This document shows positions 20,450 to 33,929 of a stretch of 64,000 nt of DNA, in pieces. Position 1 is the stretch's first letter; each line of letters opens with the position of its first letter. Position numbers and translations under genes: made by a program. Under the pieces are notes generated by a model, which ran no database searches, was not told the DNA's origin, and was given only the letters and a program-made list of their open reading frames with translations. The DNA is from Skeletonema tropicum (taxonomy: Eukaryota; Bacillariophyta; Thalassiosirophyceae; Thalassiosirales; Thalassiosiraceae), in assembly GCA_037178625.1 (NCBI GenBank), contig CM074127.1, positions 5,208,001 through 5,272,000 of the forward strand, written 5' to 3'.

Positions 20450-22216
20450 CTTAGTATCAATTGCTGTAATGTAATGTTATTGTCCAATGGCACAATGCTT
20501 AGAGTCTGCCGGTGATGACTGGCAGGCAACTTTATGATTGACAATAAATAACAATGCGAGCAATCAATTTTGAAATGGATGGATGGCTTGATGTCAATCA
20601 TTCCTCTTTCCAGCCCTTTCCCTCCGCCTTCCTTGCAAAAAAGGATTCTTAAAAGATCGTAATAATTCCTACGTGAAAAATCTTGTGTAGAATAGATGAC
20701 GCGCACTTGACGCTTTTTTTCTTTCCCTTTCGTGTTCCTCGGCAGATTCGGATAAATGTTTTATGTCATTGCAATTGCAATTCCTACTTATTGCAATGGT
20801 AAATGGTATCTTTTACATCATTGTGGGCAATGCTGTGTAGATTCACAAGATTCTTCATCATTGGAGAGGAATTTCTAAAAGTATTGCAATGGTATCTTTT
20901 ACATCATTGTTGGCAAGAGTTATGGTAGCAATGCCATGCCAGTTAGATTCTTCGTCATTGGAGGGAAGGGCAGAGAGAGGTCTGTAATGTTATGTTGAAT
21001 GATACAACGCAGCTGTAGCTGTCTACAGCTGTAGCAAAATTTGCAAATTTAATGCTAAAGGTGTGGTAAAAACATCATTTGTTGGTACAGTGCACTCTCT
21101 CTAGAGAACGAAGATGTACTGTGTTAAAAACTGGAACTGGGAATGCACCACACACTGAAAGATCCATCCTAAAAATGCAAGGTGTGGATGGGTCGTCTCC
21201 AAAACAAAGTTGCCCGGCGCGGTATCATTTCACATCAAATCAATCAAATACGAAATACAATCATGCAACTATATAAAATGCAACAAGGAAATGTCCAACG
21301 TTTTGTCGGTGATGATGGATGGTTGCGTGAAACATGAGTGGATGTGATTATTGCCTCGGCTCCAATTCGTCTATCATGCAAATGCACATGGTTACTACGC
21401 ACTGGTTTGGCAATATGACGTTCTATATAACTCACCGTACAGAATTAAGAATGGTAGCTTGCCTGTAGAGTTGTCAAAGGAAGCGATGAATGAATCAAAG
21501 AAGAAAAGATATGGATGCAAATCATCAGCTGGGAAGAATAGAAGATTGCTTCCTGCCTTGGCAAGAACTGTTCTTATCTGTATGTATGCTGGTGGCACCA
21601 ATGGACGACAGGAAGAATCATCACTAACACTATATAACTCTCACAGCAAAGAATGCTGCAAGTCGTTTCTAAAAGCTAGAAAATTATTATCATGCAACGT
21701 GTACACAGTTAAAGGCTTAGATTACAATCTTGTTTTCTCTCGTCATGTGCGCCTGAAGTTGAAGGCGGAGAGCTTGCATTGCTTGCACTCAGAATAATAT
21801 TACCTATAGGCCACCGATCGATCCTTGCTGTAAATTGTACTCTACGCAACACTCTACTGCTGCACTTCACTTTATTGAAGATATGGTGAGAGAGATCAGT
21901 GTTTGAAGGAAGTCTCTCCTCGCATTGGCCATTGGCTTGCCAATTTTGGTGAGTTGCTTCGCCAACGCTTATCCGAAGCGCGCGCACGCAGGCAAGATCT
22001 TCCATCTTTCCACTCTCACTTTTTCACTGAAGCCGAAAGATGGCCGTAGAACAATCATACAACATCATAAGTATCATAATACACGAAGTCAAGCACACAA
22101 TACCATAGATCAAAAAGCACAGAACACACCATCTATTGACCTACTGTGCCCAGCGACCATATCCTCTCACTTTACTGCTTCTAGAAGTATCTTACAATTT
22201 CACAGTCAAAGATAAG
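20450..22216. other. Long divergent intergenic region
   Basis: 1.77 kb between the starts of the GH94-like gene (-) and ECM29 (+). It holds one imperfect direct duplication (20785-20965) and several short open frames that look like chance. No tRNA, transposon ends or further gene seen. Promoters of both flanking genes must lie here. Confidence 0.5.
20785..20965 (+). repeat. Imperfect tandem duplication of ~90 bp
   Basis: Two consecutive copies of a block with gtatcttttacatcattg, ggcaa, agattcttc and tcattggag, at about 20785-20872 and 20880-20965. It lies in the shared upstream region of two divergent genes. Confidence 0.7.
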
Positions 22217-25200
22217 ATGGCACAATCTCAATCTACCGCCTCTCGTCCACCCCCAACAACCAACCAGAACGATGATCCTCCCACCAAAGTACTTTCCGAC
22301 TTGCAAACCGAACAAACCACACTAAATCGAGTCTCTCACCGCCTCGCCATGACAGATGCCGGGCCCGCACTAGAAAAGGTATTATCTCTCCTCCTACCCC
22401 GATTGTTGGCACGGATTGGTAAGAATGATGATGCCAAAAAGGAGCACAAGAAGCAGCATGCTGCGACTACCAACAATAAGCGAAAGTTAAGTGGTGAAAT
22501 GACCGATAGTAGCAGCAGCAGCATTGCTAATTCAGAGAATACTGCAATATACAATCAAATCGATGCAACACACAATGCCATACACAAAAAGTTGATTGAA
22601 ATGTTAACTCATACAATGAAACGTGTGAGAGAAGATCGGAATTGTAAATTACCCTGTGCGGCTGTCTTGGAGTTGCTCACACCCTCCCAACGGCAGCAGC
22701 AGAATGCATTTACAATCAATTTAAGCTTGGCCTTCTTGACACTTGGGTTGAATCGATGTAAACCTGTGGAATGTGCAGCATTGCTTCCTGGATTGTTACA
22801 ATTTTGGGCATCTATTTTACACCCTACAAAAAACAACGATACTACTAATCAGGATGATGTCGCAGCAGTAGCAGCAACAACAACTTCTTCGTCTTCTATA
22901 GGTGTACTCCATTTCATGGACCCCAGTCGAAAAATGAGACATGATCAAACTTGGCATTTGATATTCCGTTGTCTCGAATCTATCTCACACAAACATCCTT
23001 TGGAGATTGCTGCTGCTACAAAACGATCTGCTGCAAAGGCTACTTCTTCTGCTTCGTTATCATCCTCAAATAATGATACCACTTCTGAAACAACATCATC
23101 TGTATCAATGTCATCACTCATCCACAAGACCAAAGAACTAATCGCACAAAACTCCCTCATCAGCGCAGCATTATTTGATTTATTCGCAGATATATTCCTC
23201 TATACTACTACACCCCAAACTACTAATGCTTCATCATCCACAACAATAACTCCAGGCTTGTCCCCAATTGGATATCAACGTCTTATTTCAGGAGCAGCCT
23301 CTCAAAAGAAGTCGGGAACAAAGAATTTTAGGGAAGAATTTGGAACGAGATTGAGTTTGAGAGAATTAAAGTTGAAATTGTTGGATTTGATTGCTCCATG
23401 TCGGAGGTTTGCATTGTTCTTGTTGGATGAGGAAGAGGAAGAACAAAGTAGTGATAGTGGTGTTGGTGGTGGCAACAGTAATGATGATGGCAACTCGACC
23501 AATGTTGTTGTGGAGGGTGGTAATAACATGGGGATTTCACGAACAGTTGCATTGATGGTATTACTCACCGGAGACCCTGATCCAGAAATCAAGTCCAAGG
23601 CAGAATCGTATTTACGAGCTCATATGGACTCTTATCGTGGGAAGGAAATTGTGGGGGGAGAATCCAGTAGTATTCATGATGCATTACTTGGAAACTCGAT
23701 TGCGTTGGCCCAATCGATCATGTCCTTTTCAATTGGAGACATTTCATCTTGGAATTCCAAGAGGAGAGTTAAAGCAAAATATCAGGATGGTGTTGTATTA
23801 CAAATGTTGCAGTCGAGCTTGGGGCTTACGTATCACTATGATGCATCTAATGATGCCGAGCAAAAGATATATTTGTCACTATGTCGAATGAAGGTTCCTG
23901 ATTATACAGCTACTCCAGGATTGAAATTCGTTGCGAAGATGATGGAAGACAATCCGAAACTATTTCAAGTAGGAATTGATATGGGACTAGAAGAGGCAGA
24001 TGCAGCAGCTGTCTATGTTGGTACATTGGCCCTTGCTGTCTTTAATGACCTACGTCGTCCAGGTTCATCGTCTTCGTCGGTGTTAGAGTCGGCTGCCTCC
24101 TTACTGCATGCATTGTGTGTCCGATTGACACTTTTCTATGATGCAAGGACATCGGGGAGAGATCGTCTCCGTGTACTCTTGGCGCAATCTTTCAAACTGG
24201 CGTCGGATGTGTTGCTGCCGACTTCCGCTGGGGAATTGACCACTACTGCAGGTACCAATGTCACAAAGACTGCCATTGGGGTTGAAATCCGTGATCATTG
24301 TTATGGCTTAATCTCCACGTTGGCAAGATCCAATTTTGCTTTGGACGAGAGGCAAGAAATTTTTGATTGTGGCAACACACCTAGCTCGTCCTCGGCATTT
24401 ACGTCGATTGCATCAGCGAAATTGCTTTTCGGATGTTCGTCTAATGAAATAGAAATTCTCAGACCTCGAGCGACGTCGGCATTAGATGCCTTGCTGGGAG
24501 GGTATACTCGTGTGATAGCACTCCAGGCAGAACAAGCAAAGAAAGATGCTCTGGCAGAGGAGTTAAATGCAAAGAAGAATGTTTCTGTAAATCCATGGGC
24601 TGACTTATCAGTAAATGGCTCAGAATCTGCGCCAGTAGAGACTAAGGGCAGCAGCAATGACGTCACCGCAAGTCTTGCACGATCTTTATCGCCTCTTATT
24701 TGGAATGCTGCACGCCGCAGTCAGCCGAAGTCGTCACGACTTGCTGCTGCTAGATGGTCCCACGAACTTCTGTCACATATAGATGCTCCAAATGCATATC
24801 ACCTGCTCTGTTTCTTGTCGGGAGATGATGATGCAACTGTTTCCATGATTGCAAAACAGGCGATGGGCGTGGACAAAACTCTGGGGGATGATATAAATCT
24901 TAGTTCTTGGACAAAAAATGATGATGACTCAATGAATCTCCCATCATTCGGGGAAATAATGAATTCAGTTGTACAGTCAAAGAATCGCCCGAAGTACAAA
25001 GAATTTCATTTGCGAGCCCAGGCAGCTTCTCTCCGCTTCATGGTGCAGTCATTGTTCAGCGAGGACAGTTTTTATGGAGATGAACTTGGGGGAAATGAGT
25101 TGCGCACATTTTTATCGGTCATCCTCGAAACATTATCGAGTTACAAGGGCAGGTCGCTGTCACGTGAAGAAACCGATTTGGTTGATGAATGCTCAATTTG

Positions 25201-28200
25201 TCTATCCGCGTGTACTTCTTCTTCTGCAGAAGGGCGTTCATTAGTGAGACATTTTCACGACGACGTGGGATTCGGATTCAACGATATTTCTATTCAGGCT
25301 CTTACTTCACACTCCGCAAAAGCAAGGAGGCATTTTTCCGAAGTGATGGGACATTTGTACGAAGATCATACGTTATGGGCTGACTCTCTTGGTTCCTTTT
25401 CTGTATTGGATTGGATTGACGTCACTGGTTTGATGAAAATGGCCAGTCTTTGTATGACAAAACTCAATACCATGTTCGAACCTAGCATTGTACTAGGTGA
25501 AGTGCATGGGGCAGCTTTTCTTGGATCGCAATGTGTACGTGCATTCCGTCTTGCCGAAGCAGAAATGGGACAAGATGCAGAGGATGCCACCTCAGATTGC
25601 TGGACGGTGTGTGCAGATATAGTGTCGTTACTTGGAAAGGGCCTGGCACATTCTGATGCGGCAATTGGTAATGCGTGCTCGAGAGCAATCGTGATTGCTT
25701 TTTCCTACGAAGGTCAAGATGCTCCAATTCTAAACAAGAAATTATTTGATGCGGTGGCCATTGTTCTTGATAACATGAATGCCTCGTTGAAGAAATTTTC
25801 TTCTATTGATCATGCAGATCCAAATCGTGCGGCGTCGTTAATCCAAGCATCTGGCTTATTACTCGCAGCTTCGACATCTGGAGCTGGTTCTTTCAACACT
25901 TGTGAGAAAGATGGACTCGTTGGACTTGGAGGGGCACGTCTCCTATGTGTCGATTCCTTGTTTGGAATTCTGGGGTCGGCTGTTTACAAGAAGGATGATG
26001 AATTAAGTCTAGCAGTCGGGGAAGCTCTCGTCAAGTACGCCGACGCATTTGGGCAAGGAGATTGGTCGTCGTCTATCTCGGGTGCTGAATGGCCCAAATC
26101 ATATGATGAAGAATTTGCAAAAAATCTTCCACCACATGTTCACATTCTCTACACATTATTCGAGAGAGAATTCAAGTCTTCAAATCCGATGAAAAAAAAC
26201 TCCTGCGCACCCGTTATGCTCGCGATTGTGGGACATGCGTCGCGATTGTGTAATATTGACGCTGTTTTTTCGCAGAGAGCAATGATTCAGGAAGTAATCA
26301 AGTTCATGGTTCGTTTCCAAACCAACTTTATTCATCTTCTATCCCATCCAAAAGCAACTCAACTGTCTCGAGAGAGTTGTTGCAGGGGGATTGCTGCCTT
26401 GCGTGGTCTATCAACCGTCATATCGGCACCGACAACTGAAACAGAGTCTTTGAATTCAAGTCTGCTGAAAGCATTTGGTGAAACTAGCAATTATGGAGGC
26501 TCTGCAATGATTGAAACAGAAGCCCAGGCGAGGGAACGTCGAAATAATGGGGAAGCGAGCAATTTCGATGCGCCTTCAGCTGAGGTCGGTGGAACCAGTG
26601 GCCTTAGTGAAGCGGCATTGGGTGCGTATAGAGAGATGGCAAGTGCTGCCGTTTCGTGCGACCGACCGGATGTACTTTACTCTCTGATGATGTTATCAAC
26701 AAGCCATGAGATTTGGACTCGACATGAAATTAGGGATCTTTATTGTGCCAAATCAATTCTAGGCAAAAACGGTGCAAACGACACGGAAGAAATTCGTATC
26801 GCTTTGAGGCCTCATCTTGGGAAACTCATTCCGCGATTGCTTCGAGCATGTAACGATCCCAATAAACAAACGCGAGAGCAGATGAATAATCTTTGGACTG
26901 CGTTGACTGGGGGAGGAGCAGAGAGTAGAGCACTGATATCACAGCATTTCCTGACGACAATGGATATTCTTATCAAAGAAGCAGGAAGCAAATTGTGGCG
27001 TGCTCGTGTTGGAGCTTGTGGAGCTTTAGCTGACATAATTGTTGGCAGGAGTTGGGATGAGTTGGGAGGTGGAGGCGTAGATATTGATGATGAAGGGGCA
27101 GGAATGAAAGGCGTAACTGCTTCCATCAGATTGCTGCGTTTGTGGAGAGTCACTATGCGCGCTCTTGATGACGTACGAACCCCTGTCAGAGAGAGGGGTG
27201 ATACACTAGGTAGAGGTGTGCGTGCACTAACTATTCGTCTCTGTGATCCAAAAGCATTAGAGAATACGAAGGCGGAGGAAGAAGTTTATCTCAGTAACGC
27301 CGAGAGAAAGAGACGTGAAAAGGAAAACGATATTAACTCAGAGTACGCAGCCACCGTATCTTTAGGTTGGCTTGTAAAGTACGGGTTGAATCAACCGTGC
27401 GCTGAAGCTACTGGAATCTGCATATCCTGTCTCCTTGGCATTGTTGATGTCTCAAAACCTACCACATTGCAACCTGTCTTGGCTGAGTTGATAGGATCTT
27501 TGCTAATGGCAATGTCAGGTCTTGAACCTTCAGCGCTAAATTATCTTCAAGTCAGAGCTGCTGGAAATGAAAGCTCTCAGGGTGCTTCTGGATCAAACGG
27601 ATATGACCGGCTGGAAAGGCTCAGAATACAGCTAGCAAGCAGTGGTCCAATTGCTGAGGTAAGTTATATTGGCAATAGTAACATGTCGTGTGAAATCTGA
27701 CTGACCAACTCACTCTCTGAATCATCTTTTGTATAGGCGCTCAATAAATGCCTAGACATGGTTAAATTCGTTGAGCTGGATGCGCAGAAGAAACTAATCC
27801 CAGAGCTAGACTCTGCACTGAGGAAGGGTGCGGGGTTTGCAACTCGTGCTTCTACTGCAGATGCCGTGACTTCGCTATGCAACACGTGTCCAGCCGCATT
27901 CAAGTTCCCTGGCTCGTCTAACACAAATCCAACAGTGCGTTTATTGAGAGCGATATATTTTGCATCAGAGAAGGAGCGTGGGGCCACGGCGAAAGATAAA
28001 ATGACGCACGCTCTAGGGTCAATATCCACGATAGCGCCGGCTAAAGCTGTGAGGATTCTTGCGGTCAAGGCTTGTGAGCGGTATTGTGAAGCATCTGGTA
28101 GTAACAACAATCCATCTCTTCGTAGAGCAGCTGCTGCGACGGTTCGTGCTATTGTTGTCAGAGCTACTAATCACTTGAAAGATGGCGGACCAAGGGATGT

Positions 28201-29704
28201 TTGGCGAAAGAAAGTGCTACCAATTGCCTTTCTAGGACGAAAAGATGATGACAGTAAGGTATCAGCTTTGTGGAATGAGGTTTGGGATGAAGGCGGCACA
28301 GCGGTCAGTCTCTCAGGAGATGACACTTTCGGAGTGATGTTGCAGGAGCAATTGCTGCCCTATCTAGCCAATGCAATTTTATCTGCGCTAAGGAGCCCAA
28401 GTTGGTCTAACAGAAGAGAAGCGTGTGCTGTTGTCACAGAGCTTGTCGAAGCCAACATTTTATCTCCAGCTCCTCGTTCAACAAGCAGTGTTCAAAAACT
28501 CGCTCAGGATGAACGCTTCAAGCAGCGCGCGAAAGTGAGTAGCATTTTACTCAACGAATGCGTAAAGATCATCCGCCGTAATCGCATCTGGGATGGCAAA
28601 GGAGATGTTTGCTCAGCTGCATCGCAGATAGCTGCCAAGTGGACAGGTGTTGCTCCGTTGAATGGTGTTGCAGATAGTCACTTTGATGTTTGTTCATGTG
28701 CACCTATTGTTTTTCGAGCAGATGTCGAATCATTATTTGAAGGTGACAATTGGTTTAAAGGTGCTGAGCAATCTAACACCGACGTTGAAGAAGCAGGAGA
28801 CAGCGAATGCGAACAGCACGAAGAAGTCCCTGGGCAAAACGCAGAGGATGCGGCATTGGATATGAGTGGAGAACAAGAATTTGATGAAGACGATGCTGAG
28901 CAACAGAATAGTAGCGATAACGAGCTGGTAGGTTCCGACGTTGGATACGGCATGCAATCTGTCACCCTGGTTGGGCTATGTCGAATACTTGCTGAACAGG
29001 GGTTAAGGTCTGGAGGTTCTAGGGAAGGCCGGCTTCCCTACCGAGTTGCAGCTTTTAGTGCACTGTCGGCACTACTCAAATCCGTCGTCCCAGATGAGAG
29101 TTCAGAACTATACAATAGTATCGTTCAACATCAAAGCTATGTGTATAATGCCATTGCTCCTGGTCTATTTGCCTTTGTTTCTGGGGAATCATCTGGTGAA
29201 GAGAAACCAGCACCAGTTCTAGTTGCACGGGCGTTGGAATGTCTTGCTTCAGCCATGTATCATGAAGTTGGCTCGGGCTCAGAAGAATGCAATGATTCTG
29301 TTGTGTTGCTCAAATTTTTTTCGTTATCAACTGGCAACACTCAACCAGCTTGGACCGTCAGACAAATGGCAGCACTTGCTGCGTCTAGTTTGGTTGCCAA
29401 GACGTCATCAAATGTTGTGAGTAGAAATGACACAATTCTCACTGTCCTCGAATGCTCGTCACAAGCTTTGAAAGATAAAAAGTTTTGGAAAGTGAGAGCT
29501 GCAGGTTTAGAGCTACTCCTCAGCCTTGTGAGCAGGGTAAAGCAGCGAGGACGAAATGATCCTGAAAATCAACTTGTCATGGAAGCAATCCTTCCCTACA
29601 AAGAAAAAATTGTCGGTATTGCACGTAAGTCACTATCAGATAATGAGTCGCAAGTGACTGCGGCTGCAAGTAAATTGACAGTTGCCATGAATTGGTGGCC
29701 ATGA
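22217..29704 (+). CDS. ECM29: ECM29-like proteasome adaptor/scaffold (HEAT-repeat protein)
   Basis: Two exons, 22217-27658 and 27737-29704, separated by a 78-nt phase-0 GTAAGT...TAG intron. The product is ~2469 residues, longer than the ~1850 of yeast and human ECM29. The N terminus matches the family: LNRVSHRLAMTDAGPALEKV, then LPRLLARIGKN, a low-complexity insert, and IHKKLIEMLTHTMKRVRED with KLPCAAVLELL. The rest is almost wholly alpha-helical HEAT-like repeats, e.g. KLIPRLLRACNDPNKQTREQ and KLWRARVGACGALADIIVGR. ECM29 binds the 26S proteasome, links its core and regulatory particles and helps in quality control and stress remodelling. The start at 22217 (MAQSQSTAS) is the first ATG consistent with a soluble protein; an earlier in-frame non-ATG extension was ignored. 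Extra length lies in Ser/Thr-rich inserts and an acidic stretch near the C terminus. Confidence 0.9.
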
Positions 29705-30186
29705 ACAGAAAATGAATTTGTGAGAAAAATAAGTGATAATAATTTGTTGATGGTTACATAATATTCCACATGAACATTGGGGAAATTATTTTCGCCCAAG
29801 TGTTTCAAAGTACATCTTCTGTAAGTAGTTATCTATCTACCTCCCTTTATTTGTGCGACGACTTCCTTGGCTGATGTAAAAACCGCGAACCACGACTAAG
29901 CCAACCTTGAGCAACGAATGCAAACTTGTAGCGATGCTGTCTTCACAGAAGTCAAAAGTATTCAAGCAGGAGGTTGAACCAGCTCGGCTTGTGGTCAGCT
30001 AGCCCACCCGAAATGAGTGTGAAATAAGAACGCACAAACGGCTCGTAACCGTGTTGTTCCGTTTTGCACTTTTTTGGAACGGAGTTTAGTAGATAAGTAC
30101 GCACGAAGCGGTAACTTGCTTGCTCTAGAGAGGAGTAAAACGTAGCGAATGCGAACCTGAAGGGCAAAAAATCCGAAAGGAATTGG
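29705..30186. other. Intergenic, ECM29 3' side
   Basis: No gene is supported between the ECM29 stop and the target-site duplication of the hAT element. Open frames on the minus strand here show no recognisable motif. Confidence 0.5.
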
Positions 30187-30194
30187 TTTCATCC

Positions 30195-33100
30195 TAGCGT
30201 AATGGAATTTCACCATTTTTGGAGGGGGTTGAAAATTGCAGGTTGAAATTTCAGAAATTTCAAGGGATTAAATTTCACTCTAGCTTATCCTGAGATAGTC
30301 GTAATACTTTGCACTCTGCAGTCAACACATCACTCTAAGAGAGACTGTCAGCAAGCTTCTTTCCAAGCATCTTCTTCGCATCCATGATATGACGGAGGTT
30401 TTCCTTCCCTCGAAGAAGTGCAACACCAGTTGGATCCTTCATCCTATTCCTATCCTTCACAAGAATGCTGTTCTTCAGAGGTTTGGCCCTACGCTCACAA
30501 TCCATCGATCCGACAGTTCCCATAGACATTAGAGGCTTAGCAACCAATCGATAGAAGTCAGATGATCCTGCATAACATTCAAACCACGTGATGCGACCAG
30601 AAATAGCACCAGTTGATTCCACATACTGTACCACATTTTTGATACTAAAAGACTTGTTGTTCTGTTGCAGCTGTTCCAAAGATGGAAGCGATGGAAGTGG
30701 AACGTCAAAAGAATGAAACCAGTCATTGTTTTGAGTATCAAAGTCCTCAAAATCCTTTTTAACTCTCCTCCGCATCTCATCAGAACCATCTTCACCCAAA
30801 GGCACATACCACTCGATCATCTTCCTTACGAGCGCAGCCTTGTTAGTCTGCAGGTAGAACAACTCCCTCCACACACGAGAGTTTGGGTCACAGAGGAAAC
30901 ACATCAAGTGATGCTCATCGAGTAAACCAACCTTCAGTCCGCTGGGATCAACACCATCCATATTGAAACGTTCACGGATCATACCAGCAACTTCTGCTCT
31001 TGAGCCCTGACCAAGAAGTTCATCAAACTCGGGAGTGAGACACTTGTTAATATCATTGCGCAGCGCTTGAACCAAGAGGGGGTAAGCACTAAGTGGCATA
31101 TCCTTGCGGGAACAAGCCAAATGTGCTTCCTTGAAAGGGAGCGTGAAGGCAATAACAACATCAAACATCTTCCAAATATTTTCCTTCTTGAAGTGCTCCA
31201 TCAGCTCATCCAACTCAGCTTGCTTTGTTGCAGTGCGCTCACTACGATACTTTTGATACTCCGCCTTGCCAGGAAGTACAAGAAGAAAGTCACGACACTT
31301 GCGAGCGCTCACAACAACGTCATGTAGAAGGTTCATCCGTGTCTCCACGGGGCAGAAAACTTTGGAGTAAAACACGAGCTCATCCACTAGAGCTGCGCTG
31401 CGTCGGAAAGAATCAATGCGATCAATCTTCACGAAGTCCCTGACTTTCCTAGCATACTTTATGACAAGTTGCATAACTGAAGTCTTGGCTAGGTCTTTCA
31501 TAAGCAAATCGATGCAATGAGCCGGATCGCGTGTAACTATGACCTTCATCCCTGGATACTTTTCTTCAAGTTCCTTCCCAACTCGATCCGCAACATGCCT
31601 TGCAGCATTATCAACAGGAATGCTCACAATCTTCGCATTGTATTCTTTCATGACGTTTTCACAAACCCTCACAGCATCCTCTATTTCGGCTTCGGTAACA
31701 TGCTTATCGCTTCCAAGATCTTTCCATTCGAGGAAGAGTGAGAAGTCACTCTTCGCGACGGTGTATACGATCTAGGCAGAAGAGGATACAGCAGGGCAAC
31801 ATAAATAGTAGTGAGACAATTGAAAGCAATGAAGTTATTGTACAGAACATAAATCACGTACCTTTTGTTTGCCCAAGACAGTGACTCCATCCATCGCAAC
31901 ATTTACATGTCCGGGAATTTTTGCCATAAATGATTTCAACTCCGATGTCGTTTGTTTATCAATTTTAATGACATACTTGTCATAGATTGTTTCAACATCA
32001 CTTGGAATGAACTTCAAGATGGCAGGGTATCGTTGGTGTAGGCTTGCTTGCACCCAAGGATCCAATAGACGACTCAATGGCTCGCCACGAGCGACAATGG
32101 CTCGTACCTCGTGCATGAGTACAATGTCAGCAGATGCCTGGTTCATGCTCTTACCATACGTGTGCTCCATAGTAGTTTGTGCAGATGGTACACGCTTTGT
32201 TTTCTTGCGAGGGGGAACGGATGTGGAGGTGGATTTGGTGACATCACTAACGTCCCCAGAGTTGGATAGTAGATCAATCACCGCAACGGGGCCATGATTA
32301 CTACGCATGGCAGCAACAGTTTCACTTGGGTTGGATTGAAGTGCAAGATACGTTGCTTGTTTCTTATTCGCTTGAGCCCCTCCTTCGATTTGTCTCCTTG
32401 TGTGAGGGCATGTCAACCCTTCACATTCGTGGAGAGAATGTTTTCTAGCTCTTGTTGCATTAAATGTCGCTAGCAACTTGTTGTACTTAGGACAGTGCTT
32501 GCATACAATACGTAACTTGCCATTGGGTTGGGGCGTGATTTCGTATTGGGAATAGAGCGTTGAGTCTCGTTGCTTTTTGGCATCCGGAGCTGCTGCAAAA
32601 GGCACAGCAGCAGGTGGTGCTGCGGGTGGATCGACTGCAGCGACGGCAGGTGGATCGACAGCAGCGACGGCAGCATCGGCAGTTGGGGCCGCAGCGGTGA
32701 GCTTGTGTTGGACACAGTGAAGACACATGAGAGCGGTATGGGAGTTGGCAAGTGTTTTTGCATGATCATTAAGATCCCCTGCAGGGTTTTTGTAGGATGG
32801 GTTGCCCACAATTTCCTCACAGTAGAGTTTACCGCAAAGGGCACCATGAATTGGTCCTTCACACATCATGCACTGATGATCAGCCGGGTTGTTGAGGGGG
32901 GAGTTCTTCATGCCACAAAGGGCGTTGGCGGCGCATGTCAAAAGCATTATTGTTGAAGATTATTGAATTGTTGTTGTTATTGCCAGGCAAACTATGACAG
33001 CGTGGTAGACGGCAGAGTGAACAAAAAGTTGATTTGTGCACATACCCGCACCCAAAATAAGAGCCATCCGCGCCCAAAATCATCTGGTACATGCCAATGC

Positions 33101-33423
33101 AGGAACACGCATGTAAGCTGAATTACTACGAAGGAATAAGTAATACTGCATTGTTAGTCGCCAGCATTTTGGTGAAGAGTTACTCTCCGCTGAGTTGACA
33201 AACTCATCATCTGGATGGTGCGTGGTGTTCTTTGGGGTTTGGTGGTTGGTGGAATGAAGGGTCTTAGGTTATTTTTGTGCTACGTGTTGGTTCAGTACCA
33301 TCCGTTCGCGCCAGAATTTTTGTGAAATTTCATTGTTGGCCAAAATTGGTGCAACTTTCACCCTGTAAATTTCACGAAAGTTGCAGTAGTGAAATTTCAC
33401 CCTTTTGAAATTCCATTACGCTA
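30195..33423 (-). mobile_element. Apparently intact hAT transposon (3229 bp)
   Basis: Inverted termini TAGCGTAATGGAATTTCA at 30195-30212 and, inverted, 33406-33423. They are flanked by a perfect 8-bp direct repeat TTTCATCC at 30187-30194 and 33424-33431. The ends carry many subterminal gaaatttca/tgaaatttc motifs, likely transposase-binding sites. The interior has a full-length spliced hAT transposase on the minus strand. An internally deleted relative with identical ends sits at 36511-37445, showing that the family has moved recently. Confidence 0.95.
30335..32947 (-). CDS. hAT transposase (DUF659/RNase H-like type)
   Basis: Two exons, 32947-31862 and 31771-30335, with a 90-nt GTACGT...TAG intron; splicing gives LGKQK|IVYTVAKSDF. 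The product is ~840 residues without internal stops. The N-terminal part has Cys/His-rich motifs (CMMCEGPIHGALCGKLYC; CLHC; CKHCPKY...H...H..C), probably zinc-binding DNA recognition. The RNase H-like core follows: HVNVAMDGVTV, SIPVDNAARHVADR, and VTRDPAHCIDLLMKDLAK, corresponding to the catalytic-Asp and CxxH-type blocks of hAT proteins. The C terminus (YAGSSDFYRLVAKPLM, SMDCERRAKPLKNSILV) is the dimerisation region. It catalyses cut-and-paste movement of its own and related elements. The intact frame suggests it may still be active; that is inference. Confidence 0.88.
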
Positions 33424-33431
33424 TTTCATCC

Positions 33432-33929
33432 CTTAATCCTTTCAGATTTTCACAAGTTACTTAAAGTAGGTAGGTACTCCTAATTAATTGTAATCTTGAC
33501 CGACCGACCGATGATAGACCGACCGACGCTTCTCTTCCAATGCAAACTACTAGCGAGGCTTTAAAGTACACAATATTCAGCTCAGAAGCAGAAGCCCATT
33601 CCGAATTCCGATTCCATGCAGGATTGCGGACAAATTTGCACGAATACTCCTCACTGTTACGATCACAAAACTGCTCGCAAAAGTATTAGGAGTAAGTATG
33701 TACTTTGGGATTAAAATTACATGCTCTTGGCGGCTCTTGCTTGGCAAACAACTGTAGCAAGGTTCCGGTTCCAGTTTCCAGGTTCCACATTCCAGATCCA
33801 GGGAGCCGATGCACCTGCAAGGACCGACAAGAGCCACCTCGTTCTGAGCCCTATCCACCTACACCATACCTTACACCCTACAACTTTCAGCAGCGAGTTA
33901 ATACAAGATATATAACGGTCTGAGAAATT
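33432..33929. other. Intergenic with short GACC microsatellite
   Basis: Between the hAT target-site duplication and the next gene. Contains accgaccgaccga and gaccgaccgacg near 33500-33528 and nothing else recognisable; it should include the promoter of the gene at 33930. Confidence 0.5.

Noticed and set aside
21079..21797. Plus-strand frames upstream of ECM29
   Set aside because: Short, motif-free and without splice links to ECM29; treated as intergenic.
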